Source of the DNA: Polaromonas sp. YR568
GTDB taxonomy: Bacteria > Pseudomonadota > Gammaproteobacteria > Burkholderiales > Burkholderiaceae_C
DNA: 64,000 bases
Assembly (NCBI RefSeq): GCF_900116715.1
Contig: NZ_FPBM01000001.1
Coordinates: 684,784 to 748,783 of the forward strand
Direction: 5' to 3'
In this document: positions 45,092 through 53,803 of the stretch, one piece after another
Position numbering within the stretch: the stretch's first letter is position 1
Layout of the letters: every line of letters begins with the position of its first letter
The notes under the pieces: generated by a model
The model's database searches: none
Told to the model about the DNA's origin: nothing
Seen by the model: the letters and a program-made list of their open reading frames with translations, nothing else
Program-made: the position numbers and the translations under genes

Positions 45092-45925
45092 TTATTCCGC
45101 CCAGATCACCAGCCCGCTCCACGCCGTGGCCAGCACCACGATGCCGAAGGCGATGCGGTACCAGGCAAAGGGCACAAAGCTGTTGGTCGAGATATAGCGA
45201 AGCAGCCAGCGCACACACAGCCACGCGCTGAAGAAAGAAAACACCAGCCCGACGGCGAACATCGGCACATCGGCCATGGACAGCAGCGCGCGTTCTTTGT
45301 AGAGGCTGTAGGCGCCAGCGCCTATCAGCGTGGGCATGGCCAGGAAGAAAGAGAAATCCGTCGCGGCCTTGCGCGACAGGCCCAACAGCATGCCGCCGAT
45401 GATGGTGGCGCCGCTGCGGCTGGTGCCGGGGATCATCGCCAGGCACTGCACCAGGCCGACCTTGATGGCGTCCATCGCAGTCATGTCGTCAACCTCCTGC
45501 ACGCGCGCGACGGCGGGGTTGTTCTGCTGGCGCTTTTCAGCCCACAGGATGATGAAGCCGCCGATGATGAAGGTGCTGGCCACGACCACGGGCGTGAAAA
45601 GATTCGCCTTGATGGCTTTGCCAAAGAGCAGGCCCAGCACCACCGCCGGCACAAAAGCGATGAGCACATTGAGCACAAACTGTTGCGCCTGTTTCTCGGT
45701 CGGCAGGGCCACGACGGTGGCGCGGATCTTTTGCCAGTACACAAGAATGACCGCGAAGATGGCGCCGGTCTGGATTGCGATGTCGAAAACCTTGGCTTTT
45801 TCGTCGTCAAAACCGAGCAGCGCGCCGGCCAGAATCAGGTGGCCTGTCGAGGAGATGGGAAGAAATTCGGTCAGGCCTTCAACAACGCCCATGACGGCGG
45901 CTTTGATCAACAGTGCAATGTCCAC
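45092..45925 (-). CDS. uppP: Undecaprenyl-diphosphate phosphatase
   Basis: A 277-residue inner-membrane UppP (BacA), recycling the lipid carrier of peptidoglycan synthesis and giving bacitracin tolerance. Motifs: [18 protein letters not shown] (residues ~17-34) and [13 protein letters not shown] (~173-185). About eight membrane segments. A 19-bp palindrome, AGCGGCGAT-T-ATCGCCGCT, lies at 45943-45961, just upstream of the start. Confidence 0.95.
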   Translation of the reverse strand: MDIALLIKAAVMGVVEGLTEFLPISSTGHLILAGALLGFDDEKAKVFDIAIQTGAIFAVILVYWQKIRATVVALPTEKQAQQFVLNVLIAFVPAVVLGLLFGKAIKANLFTPVVVASTFIIGGFIILWAEKRQQNNPAVARVQEVDDMTAMDAIKVGLVQCLAMIPGTSRSGATIIGGMLLGLSRKAATDFSFFLAMPTLIGAGAYSLYKERALLSMADVPMFAVGLVFSFFSAWLCVRWLLRYISTNSFVPFAWYRIAFGIVVLATAWSGLVIWAE

Positions 45926-46004
45926 GCTGGCTCCAGAAATGTAGCGGCGATTATCGCCGCTGCTGTCTTAAGCCAGCCTTAGCGCGCTGCCCCTCAGACC
46001 GCGC

Positions 46005-46448
46005 TCACGAGGGCAGGCGGATCGCCTGGCGCGCCAGCAGCTTCCAGTCGCCGCCCTGCTGCTGCCACACCTGCAGGATGTTGATCTTCACATTGCCCGA
46101 CTTGCCGCCGTCGTTGGTGGTGGCCGTCAGCGTGTGGCGCACGGTGGCGACATTGCCGGTGACTTTCACCACCTGGCCGGTGATGTCTATGGTCACGAAA
46201 TCAGAGGCGCCGCTCAGCAGGTCGGCGATGAAGCTGGCCTTGGTGTCCAGCTTGCCGGCCGAGTGCCCATAGGTCAGGTCGTCGGCCACCAGCGCTTCGA
46301 GTTTGGCCTTGTCCGGGTCCACCATCAGCACGCGCAGTTTTTCAGCTGCATCGGCCACGCTGCCTCCGCCCGCCTGCCCGGCAGGCATCACGGAGCAGGC
46401 GCACAAGGTACCGGCCGTGGCCAGCACAAAGAGAAGGTTTTTAAACAT
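46005..46448 (-). CDS. Lipoprotein with an NTF2-like (DUF4440) domain
   Basis: A 147-residue protein. A lipoprotein signal ends in TLCAC near residue 18, so the Cys is probably lipidated. The rest looks like a SnoaL/DUF4440 fold (LRVLMVDPDKAKLEALVADDLTYGHSAG, then VATVRHTLTAT and WKLLARQAIRL). Function unknown. It lies 79 bases upstream of uppP on the same strand. Confidence 0.72.
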   Translation of the reverse strand: MFKNLLFVLATAGTLCACSVMPAGQAGGGSVADAAEKLRVLMVDPDKAKLEALVADDLTYGHSAGKLDTKASFIADLLSGASDFVTIDITGQVVKVTGNVATVRHTLTATTNDGGKSGNVKINILQVWQQQGGDWKLLARQAIRLPS

Positions 46449-46503
46449 GTTGTTGTCTCCTTGAAAGATGAACTCGTTGGTGAATCCGTTGGTGTTTTCT
46501 ACA

Positions 46504-46563
46504 AACTTATCAGCCAGGTTTATTCGCCCGGCTAAGGTCTGCCTAAGGCGGCAGTGATAAGTT
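46504..46563 (+). promoter_or_regulatory. Paired inverted 9-mers in a divergent promoter region
   Basis: AACTTATCA (46504-46512) and its complement TGATAAGTT (46555-46563) are 42 bases apart between the lipoprotein gene and the amino-acid transporter operon. They could be two regulator half-sites or a cruciform. No match to a known operator is claimed. Confidence 0.3.
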
Positions 46564-46685
46564 GTCCGACATCTTACTGATCACTTACCCCGGTAAATCC
46601 AAGGGTAAATACCCAGTTTTACAGTCAATTACAGCCTCAATAATTCCGGCAGTTGTATGACAAGGTATGTGTTTTGAAGTACGCA

Positions 46686-47423
46686 ATGGATTTCACGGAC
46701 CTGGCGCCCTATGCGCCGGTCTTTCTCAATGGTGCGTGGCTGACCCTGAAAATGACGGCCCTGGCCATCGTGCTGGGCGTGGCGGTGGGCGTGCTGGTGG
46801 CCTTTGCCCGGCGCAGCCGCAACCGCGCCGTGGCGCGCGCCTGCAGCGCCTATGTCGAGGCCGTGCGCAACACGCCCTTTCTGGTGCAGATCTTTCTGCT
46901 TTACTTTGGCCTGGCCAGCTTCGGCGTGCGCATGCCCACCTTCGCCGCGGCCGTGCTGGCCATGGTCATCAACATCGGCGCCTACTCGGCAGAAATCATC
47001 CGCGCCGGGCTGGAGTCGATTCCCAAGGGCCAGATCGAGGCGGCTGAATGCCTGGGCCTTTCAAAGTGGCGCATCCGCTGGCACGTCATGCTCCAGCCCT
47101 CAATTGAAAAGGTCTACCCCGCCCTCACCAGCCAGTTCCTGCTGATGATGCAGGCCTCGGCCATGGCCTCACAGATATCTGCTGAAGAGCTCACGGCGAT
47201 TGCCAACACGGTGCAGTCCACCACCTTCCGCTCGCTGGAGACTTACCTGGTGGTGGCCGCGCTCTACCTGGTGTTGTCGCTTTTCATCAAGCTGCTGGCC
47301 TGGGCCGGCGGTGAATACTTCTTCAGGCGCCGCCGCGTGATCCGCCAGGCGCTTAAAGCCGCAGGCAAAAAGCCGCCGCCGCGCGCACCCGGCGAGCTGG
47401 CAGAACCCAGGGGTATGGCGTGA
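46686..47423 (+). CDS. Polar amino-acid ABC transporter permease 1
   Basis: A 245-residue HisM/GltJ-type permease with about five membrane helices (APVFLNGAWLTLKMTALAIVLG in part). The EAA loop is GQIEAAECLGLSKWRIRWHVMLQP in pieces near residues 130-150. ATG 46686 fits the start of homologues (MDFTDLAPYAP); an upstream TTG extension is unlikely. Its end overlaps permease 2 by GTGA at 47420. Pairs with permease 2, the ATPase and the binding protein at 48874. Confidence 0.87.
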   Translation: MDFTDLAPYAPVFLNGAWLTLKMTALAIVLGVAVGVLVAFARRSRNRAVARACSAYVEAVRNTPFLVQIFLLYFGLASFGVRMPTFAAAVLAMVINIGAYSAEIIRAGLESIPKGQIEAAECLGLSKWRIRWHVMLQPSIEKVYPALTSQFLLMMQASAMASQISAEELTAIANTVQSTTFRSLETYLVVAALYLVLSLFIKLLAWAGGEYFFRRRRVIRQALKAAGKKPPPRAPGELAEPRGMA

Positions 47424-48073
47424 TCGGCGAATTTTCAGTCACCCACCTGCTCTACCTGCTGCAATGCACCGGCTGGACGTTGGTGCTGTCGGCCCTGGCC
47501 CTGGTGCTGGGCGGCGTGGGCGGCTTCGGGCTCATGCTGGCGCGCATCTCAAAGCACGCCTTGCCGCGCTGGCTGGCGCTGGCGTATATCGAGTTCTTCC
47601 AGGGCATTCCGCTGCTGATCGTGCTCTTCATCGTCTACTACGGCCTGTCGGTGTACGGCTTGGTGCTGCCGGCCATCGTCGCCGCCGGGCTGGGCCTGAT
47701 GCTGTATGTCAGCGCCTACCTGGGCGACATCTGGCGCGGCTGCATCCAGGTCATGCCGCTGCCGCAGTGGGAGGCGTCCGAATGCCTGGGCCTGACCCGC
47801 TGGCAAACGCTTCGCCTGGTCATCATCCCGCAGGCCTTGCGCTTGTCGCTGCCGCCCACCGTGGGCTTTCTGGTGCAGCTGATCAAGATGACCTCGCTCG
47901 CCTCGGTGATCGGTTATGTCGAGCTCACGCGCGCCGGCCAGATCATCAACAACTCCATCTTCCAGCCCTTCCTGATCTTCAGTGTGGTGGGGGCCATTTA
48001 TTTTGCGATCTGCTACCCGCTGTCGCGCTGGAGCGAATCCATGGAAAGAAAACTCAATGTCGCCAATCGTTAA
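47420..48073 (+). CDS. Polar amino-acid ABC transporter permease 2
   Basis: A 217-residue HisQ/GltK-type permease with GTG start coupled to permease 1. About five helices; PQWEASECLGLTRWQTLRLVIIPQALRL (in pieces near residues 115-142) is the EAA loop. Its last 17 bases overlap the ATPase gene. Confidence 0.87.
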   Translation: MIGEFSVTHLLYLLQCTGWTLVLSALALVLGGVGGFGLMLARISKHALPRWLALAYIEFFQGIPLLIVLFIVYYGLSVYGLVLPAIVAAGLGLMLYVSAYLGDIWRGCIQVMPLPQWEASECLGLTRWQTLRLVIIPQALRLSLPPTVGFLVQLIKMTSLASVIGYVELTRAGQIINNSIFQPFLIFSVVGAIYFAICYPLSRWSESMERKLNVANR

Positions 48074-48785
48074 CCTGAACGAAGTCCACAAGAGCTTCGG
48101 CAGCAACCACGTCCTGCGGGGCGTGTCCTTCAGCGCCGCCAAGGGCGAGATGGTCGCCCTCATAGGCGCCAGCGGCTCGGGCAAAAGCACGGCCCTGCGC
48201 TGCATAGACCGGCTCGAAGCCATCGACTCCGGCACGATTGAAGTCTGCGGCCTGCGGGTCGACAGCCCCACGGTTGACCTGCACCAGCTGCGCCAGGAAG
48301 TCGGCATCGTCTTCCAGAGCTACAACCTCTTTCCCCACCTCACGGTCGAAGAAAACATCCAGCTCGCGCTGCGCCATGTCAAAAAGCTGGGCAAGGACGA
48401 ATCACGCCAGATCGCGCTGACCGTGCTGGGCCAGGTGGGTCTGAAGGAAAAAGCCGGCGCCTACCCCGAACAGCTCTCTGGCGGCCAGCAGCAGCGTGTG
48501 GCGATTGCGCGCTCGCTCGCCATGTCGCCCAAGGTCATGCTGTTTGACGAGGTCACGTCGGCGCTCGACCCGCAACTCACCGGTGAGGTGCTGCGCGTGA
48601 TGGAAGACCTGTCGTCGCAGGGCATGACGATGATTCTTGTCACCCATGAAATGGCCTTCGCCAGGCGCCTGGCCAACCGCATCATTTACATGCACCAGGG
48701 CAAGGTCTGGGAGACCGGCGACGGCAGCATGATCGATTCACCGCAGACACCGGAGCTGCAGGCTTTCCTCAACAACGGGTTGTAA
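48057..48785 (+). CDS. Polar amino-acid ABC transporter ATPase
   Basis: A 242-residue GlnQ/HisP-type ATPase. Walker A is GASGSGKST (residues 37-45), the signature LSGGQQQRVAIARSL, Walker B VMLFDEVTSALDP, and the switch VTHEMAFAR. Length and the MSPIVNLNEVHKSFG start fit the family; the ATG lies within the end of permease 2. Confidence 0.93.
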   Translation: MSPIVNLNEVHKSFGSNHVLRGVSFSAAKGEMVALIGASGSGKSTALRCIDRLEAIDSGTIEVCGLRVDSPTVDLHQLRQEVGIVFQSYNLFPHLTVEENIQLALRHVKKLGKDESRQIALTVLGQVGLKEKAGAYPEQLSGGQQQRVAIARSLAMSPKVMLFDEVTSALDPQLTGEVLRVMEDLSSQGMTMILVTHEMAFARRLANRIIYMHQGKVWETGDGSMIDSPQTPELQAFLNNGL

Positions 48786-48873
48786 GCGGCGGCGCAAGAC
48801 TGCCCTCTTCCCGTTTTTTTCCGTTGTTTTTTTCCTTAGTTTTTCCACCACAACCACACCAACTGGAGACACC

Positions 48874-49665
48874 ATGACACCGCACAAAATGATCCGCACC
48901 TGCCTGGCCGTTGCCGCGCTCGCCTTCACGGCGCAGCACGCGCTGGCCGACCAGCTCGACGACATCAAGAAGGCCGGCAAGATCCGCATCGCCGTGGCGA
49001 TGGGCACGCCGCTCTTCAGCTACGCCGACGCCAACCTCAAGCCCACCGGCTCGGATGTCGACACGGCCGAGCTGCTGGCCAAAGACCTGGGCGTGCAATG
49101 GGAGATGGTCTCGGTGACCAACGCCGCACGCATCCCCGCCCTGCAGGCCAACAAGGCCGACATCGTGGTGGCCGATTTGTCCATCACGCCCGAGCGTCAG
49201 AAAGTCATCGACTTCTCCAAGCCCTATGCCGTCATCACGCTGATCGTCGGCGGGCCAAAGAATGTCCAGATCAAGGACTACGCCGACCTGAACGGCAAGA
49301 AGATCGCCGTGACGCGCGCCACCACCAACGACCAGCTCACCACCCAAAACGCCAAGGGCGCGGAGATTGTTCGTTATGAAGACGACGCCACGCTGATCAC
49401 CTCCATGGTGACCGGCCAGGTCGATATCTTCTCCAGCACGCCGTCCAACCTGGGCGAGATCGTCAAGCGCGCCCCGGGCAAAAACATCGAGCGCAAGTTC
49501 GACCAGCAGAACTTCCTGCTCGGCATTGCGCTGAACAAGGACCAGGCCCGTCTGAAGGAATGGATAGACAACTGGGTCACCGCCAACCACAAGAACGGCA
49601 AGCTCACCGCCATCTACAAGAAGTACCACGGCAAGGACCTGCCTGCCGAAGTCACCAACCCCTGA
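48874..49665 (+). CDS. Polar amino-acid ABC transporter periplasmic binding protein
   Basis: A 263-residue type II binding protein. Signal peptide about 1-25 (ending HALA), then DDIKKAGKIRIAVAMGTPLFSY, ADIVVADLSITPERQKVIDFSKPY and the GKKIAVTRATTND loop. The ligand is a polar amino acid, exact one unknown. It follows the ATPase by 88 bases with CTGGAGACACC before the ATG. A terminator follows at 49743. Confidence 0.9.
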   Translation: MTPHKMIRTCLAVAALAFTAQHALADQLDDIKKAGKIRIAVAMGTPLFSYADANLKPTGSDVDTAELLAKDLGVQWEMVSVTNAARIPALQANKADIVVADLSITPERQKVIDFSKPYAVITLIVGGPKNVQIKDYADLNGKKIAVTRATTNDQLTTQNAKGAEIVRYEDDATLITSMVTGQVDIFSSTPSNLGEIVKRAPGKNIERKFDQQNFLLGIALNKDQARLKEWIDNWVTANHKNGKLTAIYKKYHGKDLPAEVTNP

Positions 49666-49742
49666 TTGGCTGACCGCCCGCCCGCCGGCCAGCGTCAGTG
49701 CTGCGCCGGCCCCTTCTCGTTTTAAGGTGAGAAGAGAACTTT

Positions 49743-49779
49743 GCCCCTGCCGCCGAAACCTTCGGCCCAGGGGCTTTTT
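49743..49779 (+). terminator. Intrinsic terminator after the amino-acid transporter operon
   Basis: GCCCCTG (49743-49749) pairs with CAGGGGC (49768-49774); an inner CCG/CGG extends the stem. TTTTT follows. Confidence 0.85.
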
Positions 49780-49878
49780 GCTGGGCGCGGCGCGCGTCAT
49801 CAGCGGCGGCATAAAAATCTTTTGGCAAAACCGCGCCGCCGCCGGACAATTCGTGACCTGCATCAAGCCGCCGCCAAC

Positions 49879-50289
49879 ATGCAACTCACGCCGGTCATCG
49901 CCATTCACCTGTCCGCCGCCATCAGTGCCATCGTCATCGGCCCTGTCGCGCTGTGGGCACGCAAGGGACGCATTCAGCGGCCCAAGCTGCACCGTGCTTT
50001 TGGTTATGCCTTCGTGACGATGATGCTGGTCACCGCCGTGACGGCGCTTTTTATCCGCGACTACAACTATCCCAATGTCGCCGGCTACACGCCGATTCAT
50101 TTGCTGGTGCCTTTCACGCTGTTCAGTCTGTTCGGCGCGTTCTGGCATTTGAGCCGCGGCAATATCGCCGGCCACCGTGGGGCGATGCAGGGCCTGTACA
50201 TCGGCGCGTGCCTGGTGGCGGGTGTGTTTACCTTGCTGCCCCAGCGTTACCTTGGCAAGCTGCTGTGGACGCAGCTGGGCTGGATCTAG
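49879..50289 (+). CDS. DUF2306-type membrane protein
   Basis: A 136-residue protein with four hydrophobic segments (residues ~5-22, 35-52, 62-82, 95-115). IHLSAAISAIVIGP at the start, HRAFGYAFVTMML and GHRGAMQGLY are the DUF2306 landmarks. ATG 49879 begins the first membrane helix; the frame extends upstream only through the terminator. Function unknown. Confidence 0.7.
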   Translation: MQLTPVIAIHLSAAISAIVIGPVALWARKGRIQRPKLHRAFGYAFVTMMLVTAVTALFIRDYNYPNVAGYTPIHLLVPFTLFSLFGAFWHLSRGNIAGHRGAMQGLYIGACLVAGVFTLLPQRYLGKLLWTQLGWI

Positions 50290-50302
50290 AGCCCCACACA
50301 AG

Positions 50303-50397
50303 AGCCCCCACGGTCGCTCACTACGTGTAACTCCCTGCCCCCCAAGGGGGCCGCCCGCCCTACGGCCCGGCAAAGCCGGTTCCGGGGCTCATGCTGG
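50303..50397 (+). repeat. Dispersed intergenic repeat, copy B
   Basis: Reverse complement of copy A (19756-19848) with only a few differences: TCACTACGTGTAACTCCCTG, then GCCCCCCAAGGGGGCCGC, then CCGGCAAAGCCGG. It lies just past the DUF2306 gene. Confidence 0.82.
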
Positions 50398-50486
50398 CAT
50401 GAAGAGTTCAGTGACCTAACTCGATGAGGACCGAGGGTCCACCCGCCAAGGTCCAGCCCTCCAAACCTGTTTCAAATCGTAAATAC

Positions 50487-50502
50487 TGGCCCGGCGCTTG
50501 CT
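50487..50502 (+). promoter_or_regulatory. Candidate sigma-54 promoter of the lipoprotein ABC binding protein
   Basis: TGGCCCGGCGCTTGCT matches TGGCACG-N4-TTGCW with one change, and GG and GC are exactly 10 bases apart. It is 226 bases before the ATG at 50728, so the leader would be long. I see no clear NtrC site upstream, so this is weaker than the nrt promoter. The rest of 50398-50727 is AT-rich without another clear signal. Confidence 0.35.
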
Positions 50503-50727
50503 CAGTAGATAGCACGCGCCCGTTTTTGATTGGAGTGAACGGTTTTGGTGCACTTTTCCCGTAAAACGAACACAAATTGCAGCAAATACGAACCAAAGCG
50601 AACCATTAGTAAAACTAATCTCCTCGCACATCCATTCAGAAATAGGTGAAACCCACTACCGGTTCACAACGGCTAAACATACATTCAGTTACACCCAATC
50701 CTCAACCAGGTAACCAAGGCTCTCACC

Positions 50728-51891
50728 ATGACCCACTTCACCTCCCGCCGCCATACCCTGGCCGCCATGACCGTCGCTGTTGTTGCAGGTGCCAGCCTGC
50801 TGTCCGGTTGCGACAACCCGCCTGACACCATCAAGATCGGTGTCGCCCAGCCCCTGTCGGGCAACCTCGCCGCACTCGGCCAGGATTTGCACAACGGCGT
50901 GAAGATGGCCGTGGACGAGCTCAACAAAGAGGGCTTCCAGATCAAGGGCAAGACGGTCAAGATTGAAATCGTGGCCATGGACGACCGGTCCGACCCGAAA
51001 ACCGGTGTGGAAGTCGCGCAGCAGCTCGTCGACGCCGGCGTGGTCGCCGTGATCGGCAACCTCAATTCGGGCGTCAGCATCCCGGCCGCACCCGTCTACG
51101 CCGCCAAGAACATTGCCCAGCTGGCCATCTCGACCAACCCCAAGTTCACCGAGCTGGGCCTGGCCACCACCTTCCGCCTGGTGGCCAATGACAACCTGCA
51201 GGCGCGCGCGATCGGCTCCTTCGCCGCCAACCAGCTCAACGCCAACAAGTTCGCCGTGGTCGATGACGGCACCACCTACGGCAAAGGCCTGGCCACCGGC
51301 GCGGTCGCCGAGCTGAAAAAAGCCAACAAACAAGTCGTCGTTGTCTATTCGTCCGACGACAAGACCACCAAGTTCGACGAGCTGGCCGGCAAGATCAAGG
51401 ACGGCGGCGTCGAAGTGGTCGTCTCCACACAAGGCGACTTCCAGATCCTGGCGCTGATTGAAGCGCTCAAGAAGATCGACTACAACCAGCAGATCAGCAT
51501 CCTGGGCGGCGACACCATCAAGACGACCGACATGCTCAAGGGCAGCGACACGGTCAAGGGCCTCTACGCCACCTCGCCCATCCTGGACGCCAAAGAGTTC
51601 GTCAACGGCAAGGCCTTCCTGACCAAGTACCAGGAACTCTACAAACGTGAACCGGCCTACGGCGGCCACTACACCTACGACGCGATGTACATCCTGGCCG
51701 GCGCGATGAAGCGCGCCAACTCGGTCAAGCCTGAAAAAATCACCGAAACCCTGCGCACCTTTGACGGCTACGCGCCTATCACCGGCTCCATGAAGTGGGA
51801 CTCGGTGGGCGAGCAGCGCTACGGCGTGGTGGGTGTTTACGCTGTGCGCAAGGGTGTTTGGGACCTGCAACTGCGCTCCGACCGCTGGTAG
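50728..51891 (+). CDS. ABC-transporter binding lipoprotein, branched-chain amino acid type
   Basis: A 387-residue LivK-like protein. Its signal ends in LLSGCDN, a lipobox with Cys near residue 28, so it is lipid-anchored although in a Gram-negative background. The type I binding fold starts IKIGVAQPLSGNLAALGQD; DDRSDPKTGVEVAQQLVD and GGHYTYDAMYILAGAMKRAN are typical. No permease genes are beside it. Ligand unknown. Confidence 0.86.
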   Translation: MTHFTSRRHTLAAMTVAVVAGASLLSGCDNPPDTIKIGVAQPLSGNLAALGQDLHNGVKMAVDELNKEGFQIKGKTVKIEIVAMDDRSDPKTGVEVAQQLVDAGVVAVIGNLNSGVSIPAAPVYAAKNIAQLAISTNPKFTELGLATTFRLVANDNLQARAIGSFAANQLNANKFAVVDDGTTYGKGLATGAVAELKKANKQVVVVYSSDDKTTKFDELAGKIKDGGVEVVVSTQGDFQILALIEALKKIDYNQQISILGGDTIKTTDMLKGSDTVKGLYATSPILDAKEFVNGKAFLTKYQELYKREPAYGGHYTYDAMYILAGAMKRANSVKPEKITETLRTFDGYAPITGSMKWDSVGEQRYGVVGVYAVRKGVWDLQLRSDRW

Positions 51892-51909
51892 GCTAAGCTC
51901 CCGGTCGTC

Positions 51910-52566
51910 ATGACCGAGCCAACCTCCTACCCGAACGCCCCCAACACACCAGCGGCCCGCCACCACGCCACGCCCGCAGAAGTCCTGGACTTCTGGCTGG
52001 GCGATGGGGTGCACAAAGAGTGGCCCACGCAAGACCTCAACAAGCGCTGGTTTAGCGGCGGCGCCGAACTCGACACCGAGATCAGCGAGCGCTTTGGCAG
52101 CGATGTCGAAGCGGCCGTTGCCGGCGGCCTGCAAGACTGGGAACAACCACCGCTCAATCGCCTGGCGCTGGTCATTCTGCTAGACCAGTTCACCCGCAAC
52201 GTCTTTCGCGGCAAGGGTGAGGCCTTTGCCGGCGACGCGCGTGCGCAGCAACTGGTGCTGCAGGCGCTGGCGGATGGCGAAGACCTGACGCTGCCCTGGG
52301 CGGGGCGGCTCTTCCTCTACATGCCGCTGATGCATGCCGAAAGCCTGGCGCTGCAGGATGAATGCGTGGCGCGCTTTGTCCGCCTGCAGGCCGACGCGCC
52401 CGACTCGCTCAAGCAACGCCTGCAAAGCAATATCGACTTTGCCCACCTGCACCGGGACATCATTGCCCGGTTTGGACGGTTCCCGTATCGCAATGCCGCG
52501 CTGGGGCGACTTGATACGGCTGAAGAAGCCGACTTCCTGCTCAAAGGGCCGCGCTTCGGGCAGTAG
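51910..52566 (+). CDS. DUF924 family protein
   Basis: A 218-residue DUF924 (TPR-like helical) protein. VLDFWLG is near the N-terminus, RWFSGGAELDTEISERFG follows, LVILLDQFTRNVFRG is near residues 90-104, and GRFPYRNAALGR is near the end. Function not known. It follows the binding-protein gene by 18 bases and probably shares its transcript. Confidence 0.83.
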   Translation: MTEPTSYPNAPNTPAARHHATPAEVLDFWLGDGVHKEWPTQDLNKRWFSGGAELDTEISERFGSDVEAAVAGGLQDWEQPPLNRLALVILLDQFTRNVFRGKGEAFAGDARAQQLVLQALADGEDLTLPWAGRLFLYMPLMHAESLALQDECVARFVRLQADAPDSLKQRLQSNIDFAHLHRDIIARFGRFPYRNAALGRLDTAEEADFLLKGPRFGQ

Positions 52567-52585
52567 AACGCTCCCCCTGTCCAGT

Positions 52586-52660
52586 CTCACTGCGTGTAGC
52601 CTGTTCTCCCCTCGAGGGGACGGCGCCTGGGGCCGGCGGAGCCGGACCCTCGGCCCCCGC
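52586..52660 (+). repeat. Diverged relative of the dispersed intergenic repeat, copy C
   Basis: Same order of landmarks as copy B but degenerate: CACTGCGTGTAGCC, then CTCCCCTCGAGGGG, then a CCGGCGGAGCCGG dyad. The rest of the 52567-52820 gap holds nothing else I recognise. Confidence 0.5.
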
Positions 52661-52820
52661 TAGTGGGGTCCTCTCCGGTGGTTACGCCGTTTTTGAATCC
52701 ATTCGCCCGGCTGCGGCGTATCAGCAGCAGGACGCCCCGCGCCACACCGCCAATAACAACGGCCGGACGCCCCAATACCGGCCAGCCCTGGCCGGCTCAC
52801 AAAAAACCAGGAGTTAAAAA

Positions 52821-53375
52821 ATGATGCTACGTACTGCTACCGCCTCAGCTTCAGTTCTGTTCGTATCCCTGCTCGCCGCCTGCGGCAGCATGTCGCCCAT
52901 GCAACCCATGTATTCGCAGGCCAACCTGCCCGCCACCGTGCAGGTTCCGGCCGGCAACAAGGTCGCGATGGAAACCGTCGGCGTGGGTGAGATCACCTAC
53001 CAGTGCAGCGCCAAGAAAGACATGGCCGGCCAGTTTGAATGGGTGTTTGTCGGCCCCGACGCCAAGCTCAACGACCGCAGCGGCAAGCAGGTCGGCAAGT
53101 ACTACGGCCCGCCCGCCACCTGGGAAAGCATGGACGGCTCCAAGCTGACGGCCACCCAGATCGCCGTGGCGCCCAACGGCACCGGCAACATCCCCTCGCA
53201 GCTCGTCAAGGGCAACCCTGCCATGGGCAGCGGCGCGATGAGCGGCGTGACTTACATCCAGCGCGTGGACACCAAAGGCGGCGTCGCACCCGCCATGGCC
53301 TGCGCCGCCGGCAATCTGGGCGCCAAGCAGATCGTGAAATACCAGGCCGACTACATCTTCTACAAGGCGATGTAA
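52821..53375 (+). CDS. DUF3455 lipoprotein, first of a pair
   Basis: A 184-residue protein with a lipoprotein signal (LLAACGS, Cys ~21). The DUF3455 core reads VPAGNKVAMETVGVGEITYQC, GPDAKLNDRSGKQVGKYYGPPATWE and the closing YQADYIFYKAM. Function unknown. A GGAG ribosome site precedes the ATG, in an ATGATG pair. The next gene is a paralogue. Confidence 0.82.
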   Translation: MMLRTATASASVLFVSLLAACGSMSPMQPMYSQANLPATVQVPAGNKVAMETVGVGEITYQCSAKKDMAGQFEWVFVGPDAKLNDRSGKQVGKYYGPPATWESMDGSKLTATQIAVAPNGTGNIPSQLVKGNPAMGSGAMSGVTYIQRVDTKGGVAPAMACAAGNLGAKQIVKYQADYIFYKAM

Positions 53376-53499
53376 TTTCCCCCACCGCTACCCTCCCGCG
53401 TGCCGCGCGCACCGGGAAGCCCACCCGTTCTCCTCCAAGGATGCAGAGCATCTCCAAGGTGAGCAGCCGGCTCTGAAGTTAGGCGGGGCTGGCTTTCAG

Positions 53500-53540
53500 G
53501 CCCACAGGCTTGCCGCAAGGCGGGGTCTGTGGGCTTTTTT
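53500..53540 (+). terminator. Intrinsic terminator after the first DUF3455 gene
   Basis: GCCCACAG (53500-53507) pairs with CTGTGGGC (53527-53534), followed by TTTTTT. The rest of 53541-53803 shows no gene; it ends in the GAGGAG ribosome site of the next gene. Confidence 0.85.
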
Positions 53541-53803
53541 GCGTCTTTTTTGGCGGACCCCTGCCGGTTTTCTGTCGATCTTCTGCCGGGTTTTGGTGCA
53601 TTCCAGCCGTTCCCCACCCCGTCACCCGCTTTTCCGGCAACCGGTCCGGATGACTTCCCTCATCGGGCCTGCGCGGCGTCCTACAGCGGGTTGAAGTGCG
53701 CCGGGATTTACTGCACAGGAGGCTGAAAAAGCAGCCCGGATCACCCGATCAGTGAGCCAGGAAGAAACGCAAACAACAAGCAGATAACAACCGAGGAGCC
53801 TTC

